From Branchipolynoe longqiensis (lineage: Eukaryota > Annelida > Polychaeta > Phyllodocida > Polynoidae), in the NCBI GenBank assembly GCA_030323885.1, contig CM059186.1, positions 154,537,064 to 154,601,063 of the forward strand: 64,000 nt of DNA, in the 5' to 3' direction. The position numbers were made by a program, and so were the translations under genes. The notes beneath the pieces were generated by a model. That model saw nothing but the letters and a program-made list of their open reading frames with translations, searched no databases and was not told where the DNA came from. The stretch's first letter is position 1; each line of letters opens with the position of its first letter. This document shows, piece after piece, positions 51,289 through 62,552 of this stretch.

Positions 51289-51665
51289 ATACCACCATAC
51301 ACACACATGCACATACATCAGTCTACGAACATGCACACATACACACATGCACACACATGTACACACATGAGTCTACTCACATGCACACATATGCACACAT
51401 GCACACACATATGTGCACATACATCAGTCTACTCACATGCACACCTGCACACACATACACACATGCACACACATACACACTCATGCACACAGGCACACAT
51501 ATGTACACACACGAGTCTACTCACATGCGCACACATGCGCACACATACACAAATATACAAACATTCACACATGCCCACACATGTGCTCGTGCACGCATAC
51601 ACACATACACACATGCATACACACATGCGCACACATACCAACACATACCCACATGCCGACAGATG
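51289..51665. repeat. (ACACATGC)n array
   Basis: CA-rich minisatellite with CATGCACACA and GAGTCTACTCACATG variants. Confidence 0.9.
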
Positions 51666-51855
51666 CACACCTCCCGTGCCCTCCAGCTACTAGGAGATTG
51701 AAGTGGGGGTGAGTGGGTGGGTGAATGGGTGGGAGGGTGATGGACAGCTGATAGGCTGGGGGTCTGTACAAAATCTACTGACCACGTTGAGAGTGTGTCA
51801 TTAGGGGCTCGTTATTCACCACTTACTTGATAGTATATTCATTCTGCACTGAATA

Positions 51856-52113
51856 AAAGCCAGGGCGGGGGCGGGGCGGGTCGGGGCGGGCGGGCGCGGG
51901 CGGGTCGGGCGGGGCGGTCGGGGCGGGGCGGGTCGGGGTCGGCGGCGGGTCGGCGTCGGGCGGGGCGGGGGCGGGTCGGGCGGGGCGGGGCAGGGGCGGG
52001 GGAGGGGCGGGGCGGGGCGGGGCGGGGCGGGGCGGGGCGGGGCGGGGCGGGGCGAGGCGGGGCGGGGCGGGGCGGGGCGGGGCGGGGCGGGGCGGGGCGG
52101 GGCGGGGCGGGGC
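51856..52113. repeat. (GGGGC)n array
   Basis: About 50 pentamers GGGGC, purest at 52010-52113. Very high CpG and strong G-quadruplex potential on the plus strand. Confidence 0.95.
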
Positions 52114-52329
52114 GGGAGCCGGGGGCCGAGTGGTGTGCTCAGGTGCGAAATGCGCCGATCTACCAGGCGGCACGGCACATAAAGCGACGGGCATGCATCC
52201 GCTAAAGGAGGCGGCGCGACGGCTGATTCAGCGGCAGGTGGTGGTGGCCGTGGCCGTGGCTTGGGGGTGTATGGGGCTGTGAGGGTGCAACAGGGTGTTG
52301 GTGTAGGGTGGGGTGCTACAGGATGTTGG

Positions 52330-52662
52330 CTGGTGGGTTGTTGGAGTTTTATGCCCTGGCAACATCTAAGGTCATATCAAGATGGGTACCAACTTGTGAC
52401 AGTGCACACTCTTGGTGACTTTTTAGTGCTGCCCCACTGGGAGACCAGGCCACCAGCACCATGGCCCAATATCCCACTCTGTCACATTATCCTGACACTG
52501 TGCCAGCCAACCAGTCCTTGCCCTATCCTAATAATGCAGAGTGCCTGGCTAGGAAACAACAAGTATCAATTTTTAAGTCATTGGTTTAACTCGATCAGGG
52601 TTCTCACGATCAACCAAAATGGTAGATGGACACTCAACTCATTCGGCCATCCCGTCTGGTTG
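52330..52662 (-). mobile_element. SINE-1 copy, full length, with target duplication
   Basis: Tail GGAGTTTTATGCCCTGGCAA at the left, head ending CTCATTCGGCCATCCCGTCT at the right. GCTACAGGATGTTGG precedes it and GCTGCAGGATGTTGG follows, a roughly 15-bp target duplication as expected for LINE-type retroposition. Confidence 0.85.
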
Positions 52663-52939
52663 CTGCAGGATGTTGGAAGTGAGTGGGGTGTGAGGGCTAT
52701 GAGACAGTGCTGGTTGTGCTGGTTTTCGGGAACATATGATTATGAGGATGGTGGTTGTGTTGGTGTGAATGTAGGGCGTGGGGGTTCAGCAGGGGGTTGG
52801 TTGTACTTGCATTGTGTGCGGCAAGGTTGTGTTATGTGCTTGTATTGTATGTTGTATTGAAGTACAGCATGGTGTTGGTTGTACTTGTGTTGTGTGTTAT
52901 ATATGGGGGTTCAGTTGAGTGTCAGTTGTGCTTGCATTG
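52663..52939. other. GT-rich spacer
   Basis: Grades into the following GTGTTG array; no gene signal. Confidence 0.4.
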
Positions 52940-53715
52940 TGTGCTGTGGGCGTGTTGTGTGTTGTGTCACCGTGGTCGTGTGTTGAGTGTTGTGTGTTGC
53001 ATGTTGGGTGTTGTGTGTTGCATGTTGGGTGTTGTGTGTTGCATGTTGTGTGTTGTGTGTTGAGTGTTGAGTGTTATGTGGTGTGTGTTGAGTGGTGTGT
53101 GTTGTGGGTTGCATGTTGCATGTTGTGTGTTGTGTGTTGCGTATTGTGTGTTGAGTGTTATGTATTGTGTGTTGAGTGTTGAGTATTGTATGCTGTGGGT
53201 TGTGTGTTGAGTGTTGAGTGTTGAGTGTTGAGTGATGTGTGTTGTGTGTTGTGTGCTGTGTGTTGAGTGTTGAGTGATGTGTGTTGAGTGTTGAGTGTTG
53301 TGTGTTGTGTGTTGAGTGATTGTGTTGAATGATTGTGTTGAGTGTTATGTGTTGTCTGTTGTGTGTTGAGTGGTGTGTGTTGAGTGTTCTGTGATGTGTG
53401 ATGTGTGTTGGGTGTTGAGTGTTGTGCGTTGTGTGGTGTGTGGTGAGTGGTGTGAGTTGTGTGATGTGTGTTGTGTGTTGAGTGATGTGTGTTGAGTGCT
53501 GTGTGTTGAGGGTTGTGTGTTGAGTGTGGAGTGTTGTGTGTTGAGTGGTGTGTGCTGTGTGTTGAGTGCTGTGTGTTGAGTGCTGTGTGTTGAGTGCTGT
53601 GTGTTGAGTGCTGTGTGTTGACTGTTGTGTGTTGAGTGTTGTGTGTTGTGTGTTGCGTCTTGAGTGTTGAGTGTTATGTGTTGTGTGTTGTGTGTTATGC
53701 ACTGTGTGTTGTGTG
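52940..53715. repeat. (GTGTTGA/GTGTTGT)n heptamer array
   Basis: About 110 heptamers TGTGTTG and GAGTGTT. The antisense strand gives spurious HNTQHTT-type open frames. Confidence 0.95.
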
Positions 53716-53839
53716 TTCTATGAGGGTACATCCAGTGCCCGGTGTTGTGTGGGGTATAGGCCTATTTCATATAACGTTGGCATAGGTATTTAGGTCAATG
53801 CGCACACAGCTTAGCTGCAGGACAACACACGGTCACACT

Positions 53840-54345
53840 GCAAATTCAATGGCTATGAGCAATCTTCGGGGTTCTGCATTTCTATTAATTTTGAATAAAA
53901 TTGACGTGTTGCACTGCGCGTATCGGTCAACTCAATGCATTGTCAATGGCCGTGAGAAATCTTCATACAGGAAAAGTGAAATCTCTCTAAAACTACACCA
54001 CCTAGAAACAAACCGCTTGGCACACATACAAAAAAACATATTCAACGGAAAGATTATATTAAATTTATAAAGTTAGGGTTCTGCATTTCTATTAATTTTG
54101 AATAAAAATGATGTGTTGCACTGCACCTATCAGCAAACTCAATGGCAGTGTGCCTTCGTTCTGCAGGCAAGCTGCACGCGCATACACAATGTTTGTAAAC
54201 ATTGAAATGGGTCTATTAGACAGCTATAGACCTGCGTCTGCTTCCATCCTCTCAGTCTCAGTGAGACGAATAGGTGCGGAGATGACTGGATGTCACCACC
54301 AATGTTCTGTAGAACATAAAGATGCCCAGCTTCATTAATTGGACG
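53840..54345. repeat. Dispersed repeat with 197-bp internal duplication
   Basis: GGGTTCTGCATTTCTATTAA and following 70 bp occur at 53870 and 54067. The block 53940-54065 (GAAATCTTCATACAGGAAAA, CACCACCTAGAAACAAACCG) also occurs inside the TIR element at 18219-18501. Confidence 0.6.
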
Positions 54346-54575
54346 GCTGCCACGAAAGTGATGTGATTAGGCATAATGCACTATTTATTTCTGAGGGATT
54401 GCTCACAGGTTTGCTAAGAATGCTACATTCTATAATGTGGAAAAGGGGGGAGAAAGAAAAATAAAAACAGAAAATGGAAAATGAAAAAAGGGGGGTGGAA
54501 ATCTAATGAAAAACAACCATCACATATAATTTGTAACTGGATGGCCCGCTTAATCAAGAAATCTATATTTTTCTT
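54346..54575. other. Unrecognised, A/G-rich stretch near 54430-54490
   Basis: No gene or family repeat found. Confidence 0.4.
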
Positions 54576-54926
54576 GAAGTTGCATAGTCTGATCGTTTTT
54601 AATTTGTCATTTTTCTGAGATAAATATATTGAATTGATTGTTATTATCTACCTTACTTCACTTTGAAGTAACTTTTATTTTAAATGGCAAAGTTTTGAGA
54701 TATTTGAAGTGCAAACATGTCAAATTAGTTTTGGAAAGAATGCCAAGTATTGATACTATAGGCTTCAGCAGAAACAGGTTATATTAAATTGCCTCGTATT
54801 CCCTTTCACTTGGCAACAAATGCTTAATAAGTGCATCTGTATCTAAAGTAGATATGTATAATCAATTCTAGATAATTGTTTTGGTTTTGAAAATTTGATT
54901 CTTTATCGTACTATGCAGCTTTAAAT
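54576..54926. mobile_element. MITE-A copy, full length
   Basis: TTGAAGTTGCATAGTCTGAT at the left, TATCGTACTATGCAGCTTTAA at the right. Confidence 0.8.
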
Positions 54927-55384
54927 AAAGGGGGAAACATTCTCTTGAAATAATTGGCAGGTAATAAATAATCGAAGTATAAATCCGGCTATGCAATAAA
55001 GAGATGAGTCACAGCAATTAGTGGATGGGAAAACCTCTTTATTCATGAGGCTCTCTTTGGCTGAGCAATCTAGCCCTACCGGTTAATCATAAAAGTAAAA
55101 TACAGGTGCGAATGGACAGAGTATATAGGTAGTAACGGCGAAAAAGGCAGGTGGTGGCGCCACACGCGCTCATCCAGTCGGCCCGCAGCAAAAGCGTAGG
55201 CTGGGTCGACATATCATTGGCCAATAATATAATATTAATCAAGTCATCAAATCATTAAATCATCAGTACAATGAACAAGGGGGGGGGATCCCCCGCACTG
55301 CCCGTTTATATATGTATAATAAATTATATTTGACATAATACTAGAATGAACAATGTAAACAAACACAAATTAAGCAAAAGATTA
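54927..55384. other. Unrecognised spacer
   Basis: CAGGTAATAAATAATCGAAG near 54958 is repeated loosely at 55630; a G run is at 55279. Confidence 0.4.
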
Positions 55385-55605
55385 GCTCTAGGAGGTGGTT
55401 TGTGTTAATAAAGCAGATAGTGTGGGAGGATGTGGGTTCAATCCTTACCGAGTTAAACCAAAGACTCACGACTTTGATTCCTCACCTGATGCTCATCATT
55501 ACAAGGATAGGACAAGGAGCAGTGGAATGAGGAAGACCAATTGTCAACAATTTAAATGTATTTACTGCTTAACGAAGAAATGTACATACAACAATAAAAG
55601 GGGGA
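55385..55605 (+). mobile_element. SINE-1 variant with SINE-2-like 3' end, copy 2
   Basis: B-box-like GGGTTCAATCC, a short SINE-1 body, then GCAGTGGAATGAGGAAGACC and AATTGTCAACAATTTAAATG as at 25342-25600. Confidence 0.6.
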
Positions 55606-55976
55606 ATGAAATCCCTCTTCAAATAAGTATCAGGTAATAAATCATCAACATACATTTTGGAATGGTCGATGTATAAACAAAAAAAATGAAAATGATGAAT
55701 TAGCTCTATGAGACGGTGTTTTGTTGATAAAACAACGAAGTTCCATATAGTGCGGTTGGAGATTCCCTTTGTTTCGGTTGATATTGGAAATTGAGGAAAT
55801 GTGGGCCAGTATTGGTCAGGTGTGCGTGTCACGTGTCTGCGAGTGTTGGTGTCAAAGGTCAAGGAGAACGGGCGGGGCGGGGGTGGGGGTGGGGGAGGGG
55901 AGGGGGCAATGCCATGTAGGTCCGAGCATGTCGGGAAGGGACCAGGACGCGTATTGTTAAGAGTTCGCCAACCATT
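55606..55976. other. Unrecognised spacer with G-rich run
   Basis: GGGTGGGGGTGGGGG near 55878-55908; no gene signal. Confidence 0.4.
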
Positions 55977-56334
55977 AAAGGTGTATAGTCCGATGGTTTT
56001 AAGTTTCTGTCATTTTCTGAGGTAAATATGTCCGGTTGATTGTTATAATCTACCATACTTTAGCTTGAAGTAACTTTTATTTTAAAATAACTAACTTATG
56101 AGAAATTTCGAGGGTAGACATGCCAAATCAGTTTTGGGAAGCATGCCAAAATTCAATCACAATAGGCTTCAGCAGTGACAGGTTCTATCAAATAAAATCT
56201 CCCTGGTATTCCCTGATATGTGGCGACAAATGTTTACCGAATGCACCAGTATCTAAGTAAAATATGTAGAATCCAATCTTGATAATTTCATTTCTTTGAA
56301 AAGGCCATGTTTTCATTGGACAGTGTAGCTTTAA
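55977..56334. mobile_element. MITE-A copy, full length
   Basis: TTAAAGGTGTATAGTCCGAT at the left, GGACAGTGTAGCTTTAA at the right. Confidence 0.75.
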
Positions 56335-56677
56335 TTATCATTACGATCAGCCGCATAGAACCCACAACCAGTACGACGCTGTGATTTGTTTCGCTGTGTG
56401 TATCCAGTAAATTATATACAAAAAGTGGAAATGGCTCTATCCTAAATGATAAATACTGAAAGGGCAGCCACTGGTTGGTAACTGTGGGCTTAGTGAGTTG
56501 AGGAGAGGGTGTTCAACAGATGGAGGTGTCACAAGCAGAGGTGACTGCAGGGTCGACACTCAGTCACCCGTCTTCTCCACTGGATAGGTGCAAAGATCCC
56601 CCCTCCCCCTTCCTCCCCCCTCCCCTCCCCCTCCACTCCACCCCCCCCCCCCCCATGGAGAGAGGCTGAAAACACAC

Positions 56678-56783
56678 CTCCTGGGACCATTCAGGTGCCA
56701 ACTTGTATTTTCTATTCAGATTCCCGGTGATGGTGAAGGCTCTAAGGTGAATAGGCAGCGCCACATCCAGCAGAGCGCTCTTT

Positions 56784-56784
<1 letters not shown>
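56678..56784 (-). CDS. Possible internal exon of an unidentified minus-strand gene
   Basis: On the minus strand an acceptor ATATATATCAG (pyrimidine tract replaced by a TA run) is followed by 35 codons: ALLDVALPIHLRAFTITGNL, then NRKYKLAPEW. A good donor CAGGAG|GTGTGT ends it. Composition is that of a folded protein and unlike the simple sequence around it. A second acceptor five bases in would make it phase 0. No family recognised and no partner exon proven. Confidence 0.35.

Positions 56785-56786
<2 letters not shown>

Positions 56787-56853
<67 letters not shown>
56787..56853. repeat. (TA)n microsatellite
   Basis: About 33 TA units, polymorphism likely. Confidence 0.9.
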
Positions 56854-56856
<3 letters not shown>

Positions 56857-56949
56857 AGGTGGTTTCAATTTCTATCTGCTTTTCTCGGCAGCTTGGAAAG
56901 CTTGGGAACTTGTCAAGTCATGTACTGTCGACCTTCTTAATTTTTCCTT

Positions 56950-57210
56950 TCTTTTATTTTTTTCTATTCTTTCTTTCTCTTTCTTTCCCCCCGTCTTATT
57001 CTTATTCTCGTCATCCCATCCTTCTTCTTTTCCTTCCCTTTCTTCCCTCTTCTCCTCATTCTTGTTCTCCTCATGTTTTCCTTGTCTTCCTTATTATTCG
57101 TCTTCTTCTTCCCCTCTTCTCCTCTTTCTTCTTCTCCTTCTTCTTTTTGCCCGTTTTCTCTTCCTCCTCCATTTTGTCTCCCGTGTTCTTCTCCTTCTTC
57201 TTTGATAATG
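56950..57210. repeat. TTCTTC/TTCCTT polypyrimidine tract
   Basis: Almost only C and T on the plus strand. Confidence 0.85.
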
Positions 57211-57487
57211 TCATAGCTCACCAGTAAGCCTGATTGGTAAATAATTGACTCCATTGCCTTTGATTGATGCATGATTGAGCATACATTCCATAGCTTTTTC
57301 CAGCTTTAATTTTGTATGTGCGCATGTCATCCTTCTGACTTCGTCTCCTTTAACAATAATACGGTCCAAACTAAACTCACAGATATAAATAATTCTCTGC
57401 CGTAATATACTTCCCATCTGTAACTGGATTATTAAATAGGAAATGAAAAGTTTCTACTACGTATATTGAACTGGCAGAATTGGTGTA

Positions 57488-58735
57488 AAGGGGTGATGGG
57501 GAGTGGGGAGTGGGGAGTGGAGAGTTCGGAGTGGGAGTGGGGAGTGGGGATTGGAGAATGGGGAGTGGGGAGTGGAGAGTGGCGAGTGGAGAGTAGGGAG
57601 TGGGGAGTGGGAGTGGGGAGTGGCGAGTGGCGAGTGGCGAGTGGAGAATGGAGAATGGGGAGTGGGGAGTGGAGAGTGGGGAGTGGAGAATGGGGAGTGG
57701 GGAGTGGGAGTGGGGAGTGGCGAGTGGGGTAGAGTGTGCGGAGTTCAAGTGGGGAGTGGAGAGTGGGGAAAGGGGGTGGGGAGTGGGAGTGGGGAGTGGG
57801 GTGGGTGGAGTGGGGAGTGGGGAGTGGGGAGTGGGGAGTGGGAGTGGGGAGTGGGGGAGAGTGGAGGAGTGGGGAGTGGGGCAGTGGGGAGAGTGGAGAG
57901 TGGAGAGTGGAGAGTGGAGAGTGGGAGAGTGGGGAGTGGGGAGTGGGGAGTGGGGAGTGGGGAGTGGGGAGTGGGGAGTGGGGAGTGTGGGGAGTGGAGT
58001 GGAGTGGGGAGTGGGGTGGAGAGTGGAGAGTGGAGAGTGGGAGTGTGGGGGAGGTGGGAGTGGGGTGGGGGAGTGGGGAGTGGGTGGAGTGGAGTGGGGA
58101 GTGGGGGAGTGGGGAGTTGGGGAGTGGGTGTGGAGTGGGGAGGGGAGTGGGGAGTGGGGTGGGTTGGGGAGTGGAGTGGGGAGTGGTGAGTGGGTGGGGA
58201 GTGGGAGTGGAGGGTGGGGAGTGGGGAGTGAAGATTGGCGAGTGGGGAGTGGGGAGTGGGGAGTGGGGTGGGGTGTGGGGAGTGGAGTGGGGAGTGGAGA
58301 GTGGGGAGTGCGGAGTGGGGATTGCGGAATGGAGAGTGGAGAGTGGAGAGTGGGGAGTGGGGAGTGGAGCGTGGGGAGTGAAGAGTGGGGAGTGGGGTGT
58401 GGGGAGTTCGGAGTAGGAGTGGGGAGTGGTGAGTGCGGAGTGGAGAGTGGGGAGTTCGGAGTGGGGAGTGCGGAGTGGAGAGTGGAGAGTGGGGAGTGGG
58501 GAGTGAAGAGTGGGGAGTGGAGAGTAGGGAGTGGAGAGTGGTGAGTGGCGATTGGCGATTGGCGAGTGGCGATTGGCGAGTGGCGAGTACAGAGTGGGGA
58601 GTGGGGAGTGGAGAGTGGGGAATGGAGAGTGGAGAGTGAGGTGTGGGAAGTAGGGGTGCTGGGAGTGTGGATTGTGGAGTGTAGATTGTGGAGTGTGGAG
58701 TGGGGAGTGTGGAGTGTAGAGTGCGGATGATAATG
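57488..58735. repeat. (GGAGTGG)n array
   Basis: 1.25 kb of GGAGTGGGGAGTGGAGAGTG variants with units of 7 to 8 bp. Nearly no C on the plus strand; open frames on both strands are artefacts. Confidence 0.97.
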
Positions 58736-59084
58736 GCTGTCACTGTTGGTGGTGCTGATATTGTGATGGTACTGGCGAGTTTGTTATAGAGTAAATTGGA
58801 TTTACACTGCGCTAGTTCTGCTACTTGACTATGACAGCATTGACAACTGTCGCCCGTTGTGTGTTCTGTGTATTAGTTTGGCTGGTGACACCATTACTGA
58901 TTCAGTGATTGTTATGGTCATCGAGGTGTGATCAGCATCGCTGATGGAGTAGCCGATGACTACTCCTGGTGGTTTCACGTAACAGGTCAATCACCCTCGA
59001 GCTCATTAACATATTTGAATACATTACACAAATGACTCTGTACTAGGCTGCCCTGACAACACTAGGCAAGTAGCTACCCGTTTA
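58736..59084. other. Unique spacer, nothing recognised
   Basis: No ORF, RNA or repeat could be supported. Confidence 0.4.
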
Positions 59085-59330
59085 TTGCATAAAGGAACCT
59101 AGATAGCCAAATGGTTAGGGTGCTCATCCTGGAGTGGCAGAAAAGGGGGTTCGAGTCCCGCTTAGACATAATGCGTGAAAATACTTTGTACTAGGCTGCA
59201 CTGACCTTACTAGGTAAGTAGCTACCTGCATGGGTTGGGTCATTGCATAAAGGAGCCTAGATAGCCTAATGGTTTATGGTGCTCACCCTACAGTGGCAGA
59301 AATGTTGGTTTGAGTCCCGCTCTAGGCATA
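59085..59330 (+). mobile_element. SINE-4: two tandem tRNA-like heads
   Basis: CCTAGATAGCCAAATGGTTA ... GGGTTCGAGTCCCG at 59098-59163 and CCTAGATAGCCTAATGGTTT ... GGTTTGAGTCCCG at 59249-59315. They are spaced 151 bp apart with a common GTAAGTAGCTACC segment. Confidence 0.55.
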
Positions 59331-59337
59331 ATGTTCC

Positions 59338-59655
59338 GACCGGACCCAGTAGACAATTTGGTAAGAACGTTGGCATCTCGTGTGGAAAGTCGGGCATTCA
59401 AATCCCAGCTGAGTCAAACCAATGACTTACAGAATTGCTACTTGTCAGACCCCAGCCTGGAACCTAGCATGGCAATGACTGGTTTGCTCGGTATCTGGAT
59501 AATGTGACTGAGTGGGAAATCAGCTCATGATCTCCCAGTGGGGAAACACTATGAAAGCTACCATGAGTGCGCCAGTGTCATAAGTGGATACGCATCCTGA
59601 TATGAGTATGACCGTAGATGTTTCTGGGATGTAAAACCCTAACAAACCAACAGTA
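59338..59655 (+). mobile_element. SINE-1 copy
   Basis: Diverged head with GCATTCAAATCCCAGC, body and tail to TGTAAAACCCTAACAAACC. Confidence 0.7.
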
Positions 59656-59754
59656 TCATGATATTCCCATTTGTTTTGCAGGACCCCCAACGACAGCTCG
59701 TGGATCTTACTCCTGGTGGCATGGAATGATGATTGCCATATTAATTAATGACAC

Positions 59755-60175
59755 TACAGTACAACCCCGTTAAACCAAACTTGAAGGGACCCTAGAAATT
59801 TGATGGGATTAACCGACCATTGGTTTAACCAAGCTTTGGCTTCGACTTTGACTTGGCTTTGGCAAAAATAGGGTGCATTATGAATGTAATATACAATGTA
59901 TGTGGACACTTTGACTATTGTTTTTTATGTGTATACAGTACAACCCCGTTAAACCAAGCTCAGTTAAACCAAACAATCACTTAATCCAAATTCTTTTCAG
60001 CGGTCCGGTAAAATACTACCATTTATCATATAAAAAAGTTGGTGGGGGTCTCAGATGACCTTATAACGACATGAACGTTTGGTCTAACTGTACCGGAAGT
60101 GGCCTGGGGCGTGACAATTTTGTGTGGATTAACCGATAATTTGGATTAACCGACTTTAGTTTAACTAACTTTTAG
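59755..60175. mobile_element. Two pogo-like copies of a second subfamily
   Basis: CAGTACAACCCCGTTAAACC occurs at 59757 and again at 59937. GATTAACCGACCATTGGTTT and GGATTAACCGACTTTAG follow in each. The TIR form CAGTACAACCCCGTTAA is related to, but distinct from, the CAGTAAAACCTCTCTAA elements. Confidence 0.6.
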
Positions 60176-60597
60176 CTGATGCTAAGGGTTGTTGTTAAGG
60201 GATGTTGTTAACGGATGTAGCTAAATTCAGTTGTCAAAGGATGTTGCGGTAATGGTGTTGGTCCCTCAAAGAGAGCACACTTGGGTGCTGGCTGGTCTCA
60301 TTGTGTCGGGTGTTGGTGGCTACAGTAGCTGGCACATCAATCAACAGAGCCACCCGGATACCAGCTCCACATCCACACACCCACACCCACACCTACACCC
60401 ACAGACACAACCATACCCACACATACACACAGATCCGCTCAGGCCGCATTACTGCGACCACACATCCACTGCTGTGGACTGAGGCAGGCCAGCCCTTTCT
60501 TATTCCCCTACCAGCCTAATCTGCTTTGCGAGAATAGCTGTGGACCAAGGTGGAGATATTTCATCGGTGCCCACTCACCCCCCGCCCCCACCTCTCT
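60176..60597. other. Unrecognised spacer with CACACCCACA repeats
   Basis: GTTGTTAAGGGATGTTG repeats near 60185-60250 and a CA-rich run at 60368-60435; no supported gene. Confidence 0.4.
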
Positions 60598-61552
60598 CTG
60601 TCCCGCCCTGTCCGCCCACTCTCTCCCTTCTTCTCTCCCTTCTTCTCTCCCTTCTTATATTCCTTCTTCTCTCCTTTCCTCTCTCCCTTCATCGCTCCCT
60701 TCTTCTCTCCCTTCTTCTCTCCCTTCTTATCTCCTTTCTTCTCTCCTTTCTTCTCTCCCTTCATCGCTCCCTTCTTCTCTCCCTTCTTCTCTCCCTTCTT
60801 CTCTCCCTTCCTCTCTCCCTTCCTCTCTCCCTTATTCTCTCCCTTCTTCTCTCCCTTCTTCTCTCCCTTCCACTCCCTTTATCGCTCCCTTCTTCTCTCC
60901 CTTCTTCTCTCCCTTCCTCTCTCCCTTCTTCGTTCCCCTCTTCTCTCCCTTCTTCTCTTCCTTCTTCTCTCCTTTCTTCTCTCCCTTCTTCTCTTCTTCT
61001 TCCATCACCTTCTTCCCACCCCTTCTTTCTCCCTCTTCTCTCCATTCCTTCTCTCCTGTCATCTCTCCCTTTTCTCTCCCTTCTTCTGTCCCTTCCTCTC
61101 TCTTCTTCTCTCGCTTCTTCCCTCCCTTCTTCTCGCCCTTCTTAACTCCCCTCTTCTCTCGCGTCCTCTCTCCCTTCTTCTCTCCCTTCTTCTTTCCCTT
61201 CTTCACTCCCTTCCTCTCTCCCTTCTTCTCTCCCCTCTTCTCTACCATTACCCCTCCCTTCTTCTCTCCCTTCTTCTCTCCCTTCTTCTCTCCCTTCTTC
61301 TCTCTCCCTTCTTCTCTCCCTTCTTCTCTCCCTTCTTCTCTCCCTTCCTCTCTCACTTCTTCTCTGCCTTCTTCTCTGCCTTCTTCTCTCCCGTCCTCTC
61401 TCCCTTCCTCTCTCCCTTCCTCTCTCTCTTCTTCTCTCCCCTCTTCTCTCCCATTCTCTCTCCCTTCCTCTCTCCCTTCTTCTCTCTCTTCTTCTCTCCC
61501 TTCCTCTCTCCCTTCTCTGTCTTCTTCTCTTCCTTCCTCTCTCCCTTCCCCC
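60598..61552. repeat. 12-bp homopyrimidine array (CTTCTCTCCCTT)n
   Basis: About 80 units with almost no purine on the plus strand for 950 bp. Mirror symmetry within units makes triplex (H-DNA) formation plausible. Confidence 0.97.
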
Positions 61553-62019
61553 CGTCTACCCATCCCACACTGCCCACGCAGCTGCAATGCACTGCAGCTG
61601 GGCGACCCCTCCCCCCTCCCCCCACCTCCACCACCTCCACCCACCCCCGCCATATTTCACCAGAGGTACCAAGCGGTATTGCTACCCTGTGTGTGTGTCA
61701 CGTGCCAGGGTCACGTGCGGCCTCCGTCTCACCACCAGCTGGCGCCAACGACGGGCGTTCTGTGCGCCACAAGGATGTTGAGGTTATCGGGGAATGAGGG
61801 AGGGATGAGGATGTGGATGAGGATGAAGGAGCGGTGGGTAGGTGGGTGGGTAGAGGGGTGGGTAGAGGGGACTGAAGCCTAGAAGGTTATCACGCCAGCT
61901 CCCTCCGGCCGTCCTTCCGCTTCCTGCAGGCGGGGGGAAGAGAGCGGGGGGGGGGGAAGAGACCGGACCGGACCCGTCCTGGAACCGGACCCGGGATTCA
62001 ATCCGGAGCCTGTAATTAC
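61553..62019. other. Mixed spacer with possible splice signals
   Basis: On the minus strand CCCCGCCTGCAG near 61928 is a good acceptor-like sequence; it opens a 14-codon frame in phase with the candidate exon at 62020-62085 before a stop. No function can be given. Confidence 0.3.
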
Positions 62020-62085
62020 CGTGGGTCGGGACGAGGCGTCCCTGCTGTTACCCCGGATATGGATCTTACCAACAGTGCCCCTCAC
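62020..62085 (-). CDS. Possible small exon of an unidentified minus-strand gene
   Basis: Acceptor CACTGTGACAG, 22 codons (VRGTVGKIHIRGNSRDASSR ...) in the only open frame, donor CCCACG|GTAATT, phase 0 at both ends. The upstream G-run on the plus strand supplies a pyrimidine tract on the minus strand. Not recognised; could be coincidence. Confidence 0.3.
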
Positions 62086-62202
62086 CTGTCACAGTGTCAG
62101 GCGGGGGGGGGGGGGGGGGCTCTCTATCAAAGCAGCGACAACAGAGCGCCCCCCGCTTGTGGACGGGGTCCCAAACACAGCGCCTAGCAAACACGTCGTA
62201 AA

Positions 62203-62532
62203 ATGACCAGATGGGACGGCCGAATGAGTTGAACGTCCGTTTCCCATTTTGGTAGATAGTGGGATTATACCCTGATTGAGTCAAACCAATGACTTAAAAA
62301 TGTTTACTTCTCGTTTCCTAGCCAGGCACTCAGCATTATTATGATAGGGCAAGGACTGGTTGGCTGTGTCAGGATAATGTAACTGAGTGGGATATTATTA
62401 GGTCATGGTGCTGGTGACCTGGTCTCTCAGTGGGGCAGCACTATGAAGTCACCATGAGTGCGCACTATCACAAGTTGGTACCTGTCCTGATGTGACCTTA
62501 GATGTTGCCATGACGTAAAACTCCAATAACCA
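62203..62532 (+). mobile_element. SINE-1 copy, full length, with target duplication
   Basis: Head GACGGCCGAATGAGTTGAAC, body, tail GTTGCCATGACGTAAAACTC. ACGTCGTAAA flanks it on both sides (62192-62201 and about 62533-62542). Confidence 0.85.
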
Positions 62533-62552
62533 ACGTCGTAAAGCCAGCGTTC

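Noticed and set aside
57503..58743. GEWGVGSGEW and PHSPLPTPHS open frames of up to 332 codons
   Set aside because: Both strands of the GGAGTGG minisatellite are open; no coding evidence.
59098..59163. Functional tRNA gene
   Set aside because: A and B boxes are present but the cloverleaf is poor, the unit is duplicated with body sequence, and similar heads belong to SINEs; the same applies to SINE-1, -2 and -3 heads.
60540..61797. 415-codon SPFFSPFLSPF open frame and its KGEKKGE antisense
   Set aside because: Homopyrimidine 12-mer array; repeat length divisible by three.
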